Counted from the stretch's first letter, positions 1 through 7,582 are shown. The stretch is DNA of 64,000 bases from Anaerofilum faecale (GCA_019114265.1 DXFV01000008.1:62001-126000), one strand, 5' to 3'. Notes: generated by a model not told the origin, from the sequence alone. Numbers and translations: made by a program.

Positions 1-210
1 CATAATTGCCTGCCAGCGCAGCGGTGCATCCGCAAGGGCCTGCAAGAATTGCCTTGCCTGTTCGGGGTGCAGATAGACGACATCCCGGTGGGGCTGTTTG
101 GGCGCTGCGATACCTCGCATCGGATTTTTGGGAATGATATCATGGTCAACTGCAAACAGGAATGTAATGCGCAGAAAATTATAATAATGTTTTAATGTGC
201 CAGCACTGAA
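1..210 (-). pseudogene. Tyrosine recombinase (phage/ICE integrase) fragment
   Basis: Reading the minus strand from 210 down to 1 gives 70 open codons with no stop. The peptide contains LKHYYNFLRITFLFAVDHD, then IIPKNPMRGI and a YLHPEQARQFLQAL segment. This is the typical junction of a core-binding (SAM-like) domain with the start of the catalytic domain in tyrosine integrases of Firmicute mobile elements; YLHPEQ corresponds to the usual 'YLT.EE...LL' start of the catalytic domain. The catalytic R-H-R-Y residues would lie beyond the left edge and cannot be checked. The reading frame is cut at 210 by the end of the insertion sequence, and the missing N-terminal part is not found on the other side of the element (1290-1353). 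I infer a dead integrase broken by the insertion plus an adjacent deletion. Confidence 0.72.
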
Positions 211-211
211 G

Positions 212-234
212 TGACCCCGAAAAGTTAGACAATA
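212..234 (+). repeat. IS terminal inverted repeat (orfB-side end)
   Basis: Starts TGACCCCGAAAAGTTAGACA, a sequence typical of IS150-group ends. It matches the opposite end (1267-1289, other strand) at 15 of 23 positions. The integrase remnant stops immediately outside it. Confidence 0.65.
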
Positions 235-250
235 TTTTTGAAGGAATTGT

Positions 251-916
251 TCAAGCAACCGAAAGGGCTTGTTGTCTGTGAAGAGCAGACGGCAAGCCCT
301 TTAGTTTTATTTTGATTCTGTGGTTATTGTAGTAATCCAGATAGTCCGCCAGTTCCTGCTTGAAGTGTTCCAGGGAATCGAATTTTTGCAGGTACAGCAG
401 ATCACTTTTGAGTAAGCCAAAGAAATTCTCCATGACGGCATTGTCCAAGCAGTTGCTCTTACGGCTCATGCTCTGGCAAATCTCTTTCTTCTGTCCAAAC
501 AGACTGAACTCGGTTACATCGGTCACCCATTTCTGGTTTGGTTTTTCCGCATAGAAGTTCCGGTTTAGCAGATTAGGGGCAATTTTCCACACTTCGCCCT
601 TGTAAGAACGATATTTCTTGATTCTGACACGGCAAACCAGCCCCAACGCCTTCATAAGCCGCTGGACTGTCTTGTGGTTGATTGAAAATTCGCGGTTGTG
701 TAATTCGGCCGTGATACGGCGGTATCCGTACCGTTCTTTGTTCTCATAGTAAATCGCAACAATTTCTGACTTGGCTTCCCTGTATTTGTCCGGAACCCTC
801 ATTCGCTCCAGATGGTAGTAGAAGGTCGCACGGGGAGGCTGAGCGATTGTGAGCAGAAGGTCCAGCGAGAATTCATGCCTCAGTTTTTGAACTACCTGCG
901 CTTTTTGCGCTGGCAT
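251..916 (-). pseudogene. IS3-family transposase OrfB with internal deletion
   Basis: Encodes 221 residues. The N-terminal part has the HTH_21-like segment (YGYRRITAELHNR at about 63-75) followed by the start of the rve integrase core: WVTDVTEF contains the first catalytic Asp (D133). In intact OrfB proteins about 60 residues follow, ending in the HSDQG motif with the second Asp. Here the sequence jumps from FSLFGQKKEIC straight to QSMSRKSNCLDNAVMENFFG, which carries the catalytic Glu (E163). Only about 30 residues separate D133 and E163, so the second Asp and its fold are gone although the frame is kept. By family knowledge such a protein cannot catalyse transposition. In the complete element it would be made as an OrfAB fusion by -1 frameshifting. 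Confidence 0.85.
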
Positions 917-1242
917 CGCTCTTCTTCCAAAACCAAGGCTTGCAAGTTTTTTAGGTATGCATTTTCCGCTCGCAGCCGCTGCACTTCGGCAAGCAAGTCC
1001 TCTTCTGCTTTGCCGGGCAGCTTCTTTTGCCTGCCTGTGTTTCTGCGCCCTCTGCGCTCCACCGCAAGGCCTTCCGGCCCCTCTTCCAAATAAATCTGTT
1101 CCCAGCTTTGAATGCGGTTATGTCCTTGAACTTCATAAATTCTGGCGGCCTCCTGATAGCTAAGGCCCTCTTGTATGACCGCCTCTACTACCTGCTTCTG
1201 AATTCTGGTGTATAGCGTTTTCATTCCTTTTTTTTCGGACAT
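892..1242 (-). CDS. IS3-family transposase OrfA (DNA-binding subunit)
   Basis: A 116-residue protein beginning MSEKKGMKTLYTRIQKQVVEAVIQEGLSY.EAARIYEV: a helix-turn-helix of the transposase-8 type that binds the element's ends. Toward the C-terminus (about 80-105) is a leucine-zipper-like helix, EEDLLAEVQRLRAENAYLKNL, typical of IS3 OrfA. It overlaps orfB by 25 nt. The gene is complete, so OrfA may still be made and act as a DNA-binding inhibitor, but the partner OrfB is defective. The start at 1242 is the first ATG after the left end; GGGGGGTCTTAGT upstream supplies only a poor ribosome-binding site. Confidence 0.85.
   Translation of the reverse strand: MSEKKGMKTLYTRIQKQVVEAVIQEGLSYQEAARIYEVQGHNRIQSWEQIYLEEGPEGLAVERRGRRNTGRQKKLPGKAEEDLLAEVQRLRAENAYLKNLQALVLEEERCQRKKRR
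901..907 (-). other. Probable -1 ribosomal frameshift site (OrfA/OrfB)
   Basis: The minus strand reads CAAAAAG within the orfA/orfB overlap. In the orfA frame this is CGC AAA AAG; a -1 slip on the A-run moves the ribosome into the orfB frame. IS150-group elements use an A-AAA-AAG slippery heptamer at this place. Inferred from position and family behaviour. Confidence 0.45.
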
Positions 1243-1266
1243 ACTAAGACCCCCCTAATATAGTTT

Positions 1267-1289
1267 TATTTTCCTACATTGGGGGGACT
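1267..1289 (-). repeat. IS terminal inverted repeat (orfA-side end)
   Basis: On the minus strand it reads AGTCCCCCCAATGTAGGAAA then ATA, upstream of orfA. It shares the CCCC..AA..GT..GA.AATA pattern with the other end. It is less like the consensus than the 212 end, so it may itself have mutated. Confidence 0.5.
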
Positions 1290-1353
1290 TTTGTCTATTG
1301 GCCGTTTTTACTGGACCTGTTCACAAAAGGACGGCGGCTTTCTTCGTGCAGCT

Positions 1354-2397
1354 TTATTCCTCGGTGCACCGGACGGCCACCTTCATCACCTTGTCTGCGT
1401 GGGAGGCAAACAGCTGGTATGCCTGCTCGATGTCGGCCAGATCCGCCGTGTGTGTCAGCAGGGGTTCGGTATCCAGCTCGCCCGCTTCGATCAGGCGCAG
1501 GATCTCGGCACAGTCGCAGCCGTCCACACCGCCGGTGATAAAGGTGAGATTTTTGCCGTACATATCGGGCAGCGGCAGCACCTGCGGCTGGTCGTACAGC
1601 GCCACCACCACCACGATCGCGTTGGGCCGGGCGCACTGCCAGGCCAGGCGGAAGCTGTCGGGCGTGCCTGCCACCTCCAGCACACGGTCGGCGCCGCCGT
1701 GGCGGCTGTATTGGCGCACCACCTGCTCCACATTCTCTGGCACGGCCAGGATCACATCGGGATACTGCCGCTGCACAAACTCTCTGCGCACAGCGTCCGG
1801 TTCACACACGATGATGTGTTCCGGCCGATGCAGCCGCGCACACAGCAGGCTGCACAGCCCGGTGGGCCCGGCGCCCAGAATGAGCACGGTGTCTGTGGGC
1901 CGGATGTCGGCGATGCGGGCAGACCAGAAACCGGTGGCAAGCACGTCACCCACCAGCAGCGCCTGCCGGTCGGTGACCGAGGCAGGGATGGGGGTCAGGC
2001 CCTGGTTTGCCAGCGGTACGCGCACATACTCGGCCTGTCCGCCGTCGATCCGGCAGCCCAGCGCCCATCCGCCGTCGGGGTGGGTGCAGTTGTTCACATA
2101 TCCCTGCTTGCAGAAAAAGCATTCGCCGCAGAAGGTCTCCACGTTCACCGCCACCCGGTCGCCGGGCTTCACGGCGGTCACCTCGCTGCCGGTCTGTTCC
2201 ACCACGCCCACCATCTCGTGTCCCACCGTGATGCCGGGCACCGCGCGCGGCACGCTGCCGTGGAGGATGTGCAGGTCGCTGGTGCAGATGCTGGCCAGCG
2301 TCACCCGGACGATGGCGTCCTGCGGATGCAGCAGAACAGGTTTGGGTTTTTCGATCAGTTCAAAGCGGCCGGGAGCCGTGTAGGTGTAAGCAAGCAT
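1354..2397 (-). CDS. Zinc-dependent medium-chain alcohol dehydrogenase
   Basis: A 347-residue oxidoreductase of the medium-chain dehydrogenase family (threonine/sorbitol dehydrogenase-like) that uses NAD(P) to oxidise or reduce an alcohol. Catalytic-zinc ligands are visible at C38 and in GHE (H60-E61). The structural-zinc lobe has four cysteines in CGECFFCKQGYVNNC (C90, C93, C96, C104). The Rossmann nucleotide loop is GAGPTG (175-180). The start at 2397 is chosen because MLAYTYTAPGRFELIEKPKP matches the usual family N-terminus and GGGGAGG lies 8 nt upstream; a further upstream start would add 27 non-homologous residues. The substrate cannot be read from sequence. It is divergent from the PHP gene, with which it shares a promoter region. 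Confidence 0.88.
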   Translation of the reverse strand: MLAYTYTAPGRFELIEKPKPVLLHPQDAIVRVTLASICTSDLHILHGSVPRAVPGITVGHEMVGVVEQTGSEVTAVKPGDRVAVNVETFCGECFFCKQGYVNNCTHPDGGWALGCRIDGGQAEYVRVPLANQGLTPIPASVTDRQALLVGDVLATGFWSARIADIRPTDTVLILGAGPTGLCSLLCARLHRPEHIIVCEPDAVRREFVQRQYPDVILAVPENVEQVVRQYSRHGGADRVLEVAGTPDSFRLAWQCARPNAIVVVVALYDQPQVLPLPDMYGKNLTFITGGVDGCDCAEILRLIEAGELDTEPLLTHTADLADIEQAYQLFASHADKVMKVAVRCTEE

Positions 2398-2428
2398 GGC
2401 TGCAACCTCCCCAAATGGATTTGATTTC

Positions 2429-2457
2429 AGTATACCTCTTTGTGTGCGCATACGCAA
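2429..2457 (-). promoter_or_regulatory. Sigma-A promoter of the alcohol dehydrogenase gene
   Basis: Minus strand: TTGCGT (2457-2452), 17-nt spacer, TATACT (2434-2429), 31 nt before the start codon. Confidence 0.6.
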
Positions 2458-2480
2458 GGCCGGGAATCTTCGGGACACAC

Positions 2481-2509
2481 TTGCAGCCGCGGGGGAAAGC
2501 GGGTATAAT
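2481..2509 (+). promoter_or_regulatory. Sigma-A promoter of the PHP phosphoesterase gene
   Basis: TTGCAG at 2481-2486, a 17-nt spacer, and a perfect TATAAT at 2504-2509, about 46 nt before the start codon. Confidence 0.7.
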
Positions 2510-2555
2510 GAGACCGACTGAATCGGCTTTTGCCTTTGGGAAAGGAAGGATTGCC

Positions 2556-3518
2556 ATGAAGCTGGATTGCGAATTGCTCCCGCGCACCGGCGCCGACTAC
2601 AAAGCGAACCTGCATTGCCACACCACCCATTCAGACGGAAAACTCACGCCGTCCCAGACCCGCGAGGCCTACCAGGCACAGGGGTATTCGGTGGTCGCAT
2701 TCACCGACCACCGCCGCTACGGCTGGTATCCCGAGCTGATGGACGACACCTTTGTGCCGCTGGCCGCCTTTGAAGCGGACCTGGACACCCCCGGCCAGGA
2801 CTACAGCTATGTAAAGACCTATCACATGAATTTCTACGACTGTGCGCCCGAAACCCGCGGCGAGTTCCAGGCGCCGCAGCCGGACTTTGCCTATGGCGAT
2901 ACCGCCGCCCTGATCGACTATGTGGCCGGTCTGCGCGCACAGGGGTTCCTTGCCTGCTACAACCATCCCTATTGGTCGCTGCAAAACTATGACGACTACA
3001 AAGACCTCCGCGGCTTTGACTATATGGAGATCTACAACCACGGCTGCGAGATCGACGGTCTGTACGGCTACCAGCCGCAGGCCTACGACGAGATGCTCCG
3101 CAGCGGGCAGCGTCTGGGCTGTGTGGCCACCGACGACAATCACAACTGGTTTGCCTTTGGGCATCCCCGCTGTGATTCGTTCGGCGGCGCTACCATGCTC
3201 CGTCTGCCGCGGCTGGGATATGCAGAGGTGATCCACGCCCTGCAAAATCGGCACTACTACGCCACCACCGGCCCCGAACTGCACGAGCTGTACATCGAAA
3301 ACGGCGTGCTGCATGTGCGGTGCAGCCCGGTGGAGAAGATCTATGTCATCACAGCCGGCCGCAATACCCATTCCGAGGTTTCGGATAGCGGCGATACGCT
3401 CACCGAAGCGGCCTTCCCGCTGAAGGGGAATGAGGGCTATATCCGCGTGGACTGTCAGGACACCCACCGTCGCCACGCCTACAGCTGTGCCTACTGGCTG
3501 GACGAGATGCAGAAGTGA
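2556..3518 (+). CDS. PHP-domain metal-dependent phosphoesterase
   Basis: A 320-residue protein whose N-terminus is a PHP (polymerase and histidinol phosphatase) domain. The signature NLHCHTTHSDGKLTP gives metal ligands H20, H22 and D27, and FTDHRRYG gives the next; NHPYW and ATDDNHNW contribute later ligands. Such proteins hydrolyse phosphoesters such as nucleotide or sugar phosphates with a di- or trinuclear metal centre; which substrate is unknown here. The start at 2556 is preceded by GGAAGGA and places the HxH motif at the usual distance from the N-terminus. No signal peptide is seen, so it is cytoplasmic. It is monocistronic, ending in a strong terminator. Confidence 0.85.
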   Translation: MKLDCELLPRTGADYKANLHCHTTHSDGKLTPSQTREAYQAQGYSVVAFTDHRRYGWYPELMDDTFVPLAAFEADLDTPGQDYSYVKTYHMNFYDCAPETRGEFQAPQPDFAYGDTAALIDYVAGLRAQGFLACYNHPYWSLQNYDDYKDLRGFDYMEIYNHGCEIDGLYGYQPQAYDEMLRSGQRLGCVATDDNHNWFAFGHPRCDSFGGATMLRLPRLGYAEVIHALQNRHYYATTGPELHELYIENGVLHVRCSPVEKIYVITAGRNTHSEVSDSGDTLTEAAFPLKGNEGYIRVDCQDTHRRHAYSCAYWLDEMQK

Positions 3519-3529
3519 AACAAGAAAAA

Positions 3530-3566
3530 GGCGCGCCGCAGAACGCATCTGCGGCGCGCCTTTTTT
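3530..3566. terminator. Bidirectional rho-independent terminator
   Basis: Stem GGCGCGCCGCA / TGCGGCGCGCC (3530-3540, 3550-3560), followed by TTTTTT. The left side is flanked by an A-run, so it can also serve the converging PTS operon. Confidence 0.9.
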
Positions 3567-3617
3567 CGATTCCCGGCGCTGTGCTGTGGGCCGGCACAGG
3601 CCGGAACATGCGGTGAT

Positions 3618-5063
3618 TTACTTCACCAGTTTCTTGAACTCATCGGCCACGAACTGGACCTTCGGCCCGATGATCACCTGCACACTGGTCTTGCTCGGAC
3701 GGATCACACCGGCAGCACCGGACGCCTTGATCTTCTTCTCGTCCACCAGCAGGCGGTCCTTCACTTCCAGACGCAGACGGGTGATGCAGTTGTCCACACT
3801 GGTCACGTTGGAAGCGCCGCCGATGCCTTCCAGGATCATGGCAGCCATCGCGCCGAAGTCGTCGTTGGACAGCTCGATATTCATCTCGGCGTCGTTGTCG
3901 TTGTCCTCACGGCCGGGGGTCTTGAGGTCCAGCTTGACGATCAGCACACGGAAGATCAGATAGTACAGCACAAAGACAAACAGGCCAATGGGGATCAGCC
4001 AAATGGGGTTCTCGGCAAACGGGGCCTTGAAGCTCAGGACCCAGTCAACGAAACCGGCGCTGAACTGGAAGCCCGCGCGGATGGGCAGAGCGGCAATGAT
4101 GCCAACGCACAGACCGGTCAGCAGAGCATGTACGACGTACAGCGCGGGAGCCAGGAACATGAACGCGAACTCAAGCGGCTCGGTAACGCCGGTGAAGAAG
4201 GAGCACAGCGCGGCAGAGAACAGAATGCCGGCGGCCACTTTCTTCTTGTTGGTCTTGGCGGTGTGGTACATGGCCAGCGCAGCGCCGGGCAGACCGAACA
4301 TCATGATGGGGAAGAAACCGGCCTGGTACATACCGGTAACGCCCTGCACGCCGCCGGCGATGGTGCCCCAGAACTTGCCGATATCGTCGATGCCGGCCAC
4401 GCCGAACCAGAACACGCTGTTCAGCGCATGGTGCATGCCGATGGGGATCAGCAGGCGGTTCAGGAAGCCGTAGATACCGGCGCCCACAGCGCCCAGACCC
4501 AGGATGCTCTCACCAACCCATACCAGGAAGTTGTAGACGATGGGCCATACAAAATACAGCGGGACGCAGGCCACAAGGGTGATCAGCACGGTCATCACCG
4601 GCACAAAGCGGCGGCCGGCGAAGAAGGAGAGGAAGTCGGGCATTTTGGTCTTGTAGAACCGGTTGTAGCAACCGGCGGCGATCAGGCCGCACAGGATGCC
4701 GATAAACTGGTTGTTGATTTTGGTGAACGCCGCGGGAACTTCCGCTGCATCCACGCCCAGGATCAGAGAGACCACACCGGCCCCCAGCATGGTCTGCACG
4801 GTCAGCCACGAGATGATGGCCGCCAGTGCAGAGGTGCCCTCCTGGTCTTTGGACATGCCGATGGCCACGCCCAAAGCGAACAAAATTGCCATGTTGTCGA
4901 TCAGGATGCCGCCGGCCTTGATCAGCAGCAGAGCCAGCATGTTGTTGGCGCCCCATCCGGAGGGGTCGATCCAGTAACCGATGCCCATGAGGATACCGCC
5001 CACCGGCAGGCAGGCGACGGGCAGCATCAAAGACTTGCCCAAGCGTTGCAGAAATCGCATCAT
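3618..5063 (-). CDS. PTS sugar transporter EIICB, glucose/GlcNAc superfamily
   Basis: A 481-residue fusion of membrane permease (EIIC) and phosphotransfer (EIIB) domains. EIIC occupies about residues 1-385 with around ten hydrophobic segments and the family motifs MLPVACLPVGG near the N-terminus and GVTEPLEFAFMF in the sugar-binding region. The C-terminal EIIB domain carries the phosphocysteine in DNCITRLRLEV (C426). It imports a hexose or hexosamine (glucose, GlcNAc or maltose subgroup not separable by eye) while phosphorylating it, receiving phosphate from the EIIA encoded just upstream. A GGAGG site lies 9 nt before the start. It is the last gene of the licT-crr-EIICB operon and ends at the shared terminator at 3530. 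Confidence 0.9.
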   Translation of the reverse strand: MMRFLQRLGKSLMLPVACLPVGGILMGIGYWIDPSGWGANNMLALLLIKAGGILIDNMAILFALGVAIGMSKDQEGTSALAAIISWLTVQTMLGAGVVSLILGVDAAEVPAAFTKINNQFIGILCGLIAAGCYNRFYKTKMPDFLSFFAGRRFVPVMTVLITLVACVPLYFVWPIVYNFLVWVGESILGLGAVGAGIYGFLNRLLIPIGMHHALNSVFWFGVAGIDDIGKFWGTIAGGVQGVTGMYQAGFFPIMMFGLPGAALAMYHTAKTNKKKVAAGILFSAALCSFFTGVTEPLEFAFMFLAPALYVVHALLTGLCVGIIAALPIRAGFQFSAGFVDWVLSFKAPFAENPIWLIPIGLFVFVLYYLIFRVLIVKLDLKTPGREDNDNDAEMNIELSNDDFGAMAAMILEGIGGASNVTSVDNCITRLRLEVKDRLLVDEKKIKASGAAGVIRPSKTSVQVIIGPKVQFVADEFKKLVK

Positions 5064-5182
5064 ACGTGTTTTCCTCCTATCACAAAAGAGTGGTCACAGG
5101 CGGGAAAGGACCGCGCCTGTGCGACAGCACAAGCGGGAAACGGCCGGCCCACAGCCGCCCCGCGAAAGCCCAAACGAAACGG

Positions 5183-5674
5183 TTATTTTTCCAGCCCGAT
5201 CACCGGGTCGCCTTCGGCAACGGTCTTGCCGGTGTAGGTGTTCACGGCGCTGAAATCGTCGCTGTTGCAGATGACCATCGGGGTGATCGTGTCGAACCCT
5301 TCGGCGGCGACGGCCTCGCGGTCGAACTCGATCAGCAGCTGGCCCTTCACCACATGGTCGCCGTTCTTGGCGTGCACCGTGAAGTGCTTGCCTTTCAGGG
5401 TGATGGTCTCCAGGCCAACATGGATGAGGATCTCGGCGCCGTCGTCGGATTTCAAGCTCACCGCGTGGCCGGTCTCGAACATCAGCTCCACCGCCGCGTC
5501 GCAGGGGGCCACGATGCGGCCGGAGGTCGGCCGAATGGCGATCCCCTTGCCCAGCAGCTCGTCGCCGAAGGTGGGGTCGCTCACCTCGCGCACCGGGATA
5601 GCTTCACCGGCCACCGGTGCGCCCAGCTGGATCTCCTTCGGTTTTGCACCGAACAGTTTGTCAAAAATACCCAT
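5183..5674 (-). CDS. crr: PTS glucose-type EIIA
   Basis: A 163-residue stand-alone EIIA of the glucose family. The phosphorylated histidine is in ILIHVGLETI (H85), with the partner histidine in ETGHAVSL (H70). It accepts phosphate from HPr and passes it to the EIIB cysteine of the downstream EIICB, which lacks its own EIIA domain, so the two make a complete permease. EIIA of this type can also influence regulators by protein contact. The start at 5674 has AGGAGG 7-8 nt upstream. It lies 43 nt after licT and 119 nt before the EIICB gene on the same strand. Confidence 0.9.
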   Translation of the reverse strand: MGIFDKLFGAKPKEIQLGAPVAGEAIPVREVSDPTFGDELLGKGIAIRPTSGRIVAPCDAAVELMFETGHAVSLKSDDGAEILIHVGLETITLKGKHFTVHAKNGDHVVKGQLLIEFDREAVAAEGFDTITPMVICNSDDFSAVNTYTGKTVAEGDPVIGLEK

Positions 5675-5717
5675 ATGCAGTTCCTCCTTTTTGTATGCCG
5701 GTGTTTGGATGTTGCGC

Positions 5718-6554
5718 TCATGCGTCGGGCCGACAGGTGCGATGCAGGCTGGCGGCCAGATAGGCCTGTTCTTCCGGCGGCAAAACGGTCCCGCTGCGCT
5801 GCGCCAGTCCGTCGGTCACCTGGCGGGCGCATTCAAATTCGTGCGGATAGCATTGCCGCACCGCCTGCACAAACCCGGGCTCCCGCCGGGAGTGCACCTG
5901 CTTTGCAAAGGCGCGGAATACCAAAAATTTCAGATGTACCGTGAATTCGTCATAAAACCAGCTGTTTGTGTCGAAGCCCAGCCGCGGCCAGCTCTCCAGC
6001 GTCCGCAAGATATCGTGCAGTGTCTGCGTGATGCGCACCGTGTTGCTGATCGAGTTCTCGTATTCCGCGTTCACCAGGTGCAGCGCGATGTTGGCCGCCT
6101 CGTCGTCCGGAAAGCTGACCCCCAGTTCCCGGCGCAGAAGCTCCAGCGCGTATTTGCCCACCGCGTACTCCTGCGGGTAAAAGGTGCGCACCTCTGCCAG
6201 CAGCGCGTTCTGGAACACCGTTCCCTGCCGCAGGCGGTCGATGGCAAAACACACATGATCGGTCAGGGTGAGGTATACGCTGGGACTCAGCTTTCGACCC
6301 AGGTCTTTCGTTGCCCGGTCCACAATGCGGCTGCACAGCTCGATCTGCTGCGGCGGAAGGGTGGCAAAGAGGTCGGTGAGACGGCGGGTCTCATCGGGGG
6401 ATTGCATCCGAAAAACCTTTTCCGCCCGGGAGATGTCCAGCTCGTCGCCGCTGCGCACGGCAAACCCAAGGCCGCGCCCCATTGCCACCAGTTCACGCCC
6501 GTTTTCGTCCAGGCAGCTCACAACATTGTTGTTGATGGATTTCAAAACCTTCAT
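5718..6554 (-). CDS. licT: BglG/LicT-family transcription antiterminator
   Basis: A 278-residue protein with the BglG-family plan: an RNA-binding CAT domain at about 1-55 (MKVLKSINNNVVSCLD...) then two PTS regulation domains, PRD1 (about 65-170, with YPQEYAVGKYALELL) and PRD2 (about 175-278). In the family, phosphorylation of PRD histidines by HPr and EIIB tells the protein whether sugar is present; the active dimer binds a RAT RNA hairpin and prevents termination. The matching RAT and overlapping terminator lie directly upstream (6590-6673), so the protein controls its own operon. I chose the ATG at 6554, with GGAGAG 7 nt upstream, over a TTG six codons earlier because it matches the MK.....NNNVV family start. 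Confidence 0.9.
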   Translation of the reverse strand: MKVLKSINNNVVSCLDENGRELVAMGRGLGFAVRSGDELDISRAEKVFRMQSPDETRRLTDLFATLPPQQIELCSRIVDRATKDLGRKLSPSVYLTLTDHVCFAIDRLRQGTVFQNALLAEVRTFYPQEYAVGKYALELLRRELGVSFPDDEAANIALHLVNAEYENSISNTVRITQTLHDILRTLESWPRLGFDTNSWFYDEFTVHLKFLVFRAFAKQVHSRREPGFVQAVRQCYPHEFECARQVTDGLAQRSGTVLPPEEQAYLAASLHRTCRPDA

Positions 6555-6589
6555 GCCAAAACTCTCCGTCAAACCGGCACGGCGGAAAG

Positions 6590-6650
6590 AAAAAAGACCA
6601 TATCCAGAGAGACGCCCTTTCTGTTTTTGGACGAACGCTGAACATGGTCT
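6590..6650 (-). terminator. Conditional terminator in the licT leader
   Basis: On the minus strand AAGACCAT (from 6651) pairs with ATGGTCTT (ending at 6594), followed by T-rich sequence to 6587. The 5' arm overlaps the 3' part of the RAT hairpin, so the two structures are mutually exclusive. Confidence 0.72.
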
Positions 6651-6673
6651 TGCCTGCCGAACAGTAACAACCC
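6644..6673 (-). promoter_or_regulatory. RAT: LicT/SacT-type ribonucleic antiterminator
   Basis: Minus strand reads GGGTTGTTACTG, then TTCG, then GCAGGCAAGACC. This is almost the exact family RAT pattern (GGnTTGTTACTG..GCAGGCAAnACC) bound by the CAT domain of BglG/LicT proteins. It overlaps the downstream terminator arm, giving autogenous sugar-responsive antitermination of licT-crr-EIICB. Confidence 0.88.
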
Positions 6674-6693
6674 AACACTCTATTTACAAGTTT

Positions 6694-6722
6694 AGTGTAA
6701 CAAATTGTTCAAAAACTGTCAA
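6694..6722 (-). promoter_or_regulatory. Sigma-A promoter of the licT-PTS operon
   Basis: Minus strand: TTGACA (6722-6717), a 17-nt spacer and TACACT (6699-6694), about 20 nt before the RAT. It lies in an AT-rich patch (about 6680-6810) that stands out from the GC-rich surroundings. Confidence 0.82.
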
Positions 6723-6818
6723 TAATTTGCCGCAAGAAAAATTTATTTTGTACTTATTGACAAATGTATGTGTCTGCTTTGTGAAAAATGCAAAAAATAT
6801 CTGCTTCTAAATAGCCCG

Positions 6819-7562
6819 TCACAGAGCGCGCAGCACCGCTTTCGCCTGCGCCACCAGCTGGGCGTCGGCGTATTCGCGCAGGTATTCGTCGGCCACCGGA
6901 AGCCCCATCGGCACCCCTTCGCGGCGGAAGAGCATCGGGCTTTCGGCCGGCTTTTTGGCCGAAAAATGGAACTGCCGCACCCCGGCCGCCGCCAGCACCG
7001 GCAGGTTGCCGGGATTCACGCCGCTGCCGGCCAGGATGGCGATGCGTCCGGCGGCTTTCTCCACCAGCTGTGCCAGCAGTCCGGCGCCCTGCTCTGCCCG
7101 GGCTTGCTGGCCGGAGGTGAGGATGGTGTCGAAACCCAGCGCAATGGCGTCCTCCAGCCCTTCAAACGGGTCGCGGCAGAGGTCGAACGCCCGGTGCAGC
7201 GTGCGGTGCAGGGAAGGCCCGGCCGCCTCGATGCAGCGGGAGAGCAGCGCGCGGTCCAGCCGTCCGTCGGGCGTCAGCGCCCCCAGCACCACGCCGTTCA
7301 CGCCCAGACGGCGGCACTCCTCCACCTCCCACACCATCGCGTCCTGCTCGGCGGGAGTGAAGCAGAAATCCCCGAACCGGGGGCGCAGCAGCACGTTCAC
7401 CGGGATGTTCACCGCCTCCTGCACCTGGCGGATCAGGGCAGGGGAGGGGGAGGTGCCCCCGATGATGAGGTTGGCGCACAGCTCCAGACGGTCGGCGCCG
7501 CCCTCCTGGGCAGCCAGGGCGGATTCCAGCGAATCCACGCAGATTTCCAGCAAATGTTCCAT
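6819..7562 (-). CDS. cutC: CutC family protein (copper homeostasis)
   Basis: A 247-residue TIM-barrel protein of the CutC family: MEHLLEICVDSLESALAAQEGGADRLELC at the N-terminus, PVNVLLRPRFGDF, LHRAFD and TSGQQ are family signatures, and GSGVNPGNLP near the C-terminus is also typical. CutC has been linked to copper tolerance, but its biochemical activity is not established. The start at 7562 has AAGGAG 8 nt upstream. It follows the ABC permease gene by 20 nt on the same strand and is probably the last gene of the HTH-ABC operon; why is unclear. Confidence 0.9.
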   Translation of the reverse strand: MEHLLEICVDSLESALAAQEGGADRLELCANLIIGGTSPSPALIRQVQEAVNIPVNVLLRPRFGDFCFTPAEQDAMVWEVEECRRLGVNGVVLGALTPDGRLDRALLSRCIEAAGPSLHRTLHRAFDLCRDPFEGLEDAIALGFDTILTSGQQARAEQGAGLLAQLVEKAAGRIAILAGSGVNPGNLPVLAAAGVRQFHFSAKKPAESPMLFRREGVPMGLPVADEYLREYADAQLVAQAKAVLRAL

Positions 7563-7582
7563 GACCGGTCTCCTTTCGTTTT

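Larger units (their letters stand above)
212..1289 (-). mobile_element. IS3-family (IS150-like) insertion sequence, defective
   Basis: The element is about 1.08 kb and carries two overlapping genes on the minus strand, orfA (892-1242) and orfB (251-916), as in the IS3 family. It is bounded by imperfect inverted repeats: TGACCCCGAAAAGTTAGACA reading inward from 212, and AGTCCCCCCAATGTAGGAAA reading inward on the other strand from 1289; 15 of 23 positions match. Intact relatives are about 1.3-1.5 kb; the shortfall lies inside orfB, where about 60-65 codons are missing. I found no convincing target-site duplication at 209-211 and 1290-1292, consistent with a deletion next to the element. Boundaries are inferred from the repeats and could be off by a few bases. 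Confidence 0.8.

Noticed and set aside
1290..1353. Continuation of the integrase gene beyond the IS
   Set aside because: The 64 nt between the IS end and the alcohol dehydrogenase stop contain no integrase-like peptide in any minus-strand frame.
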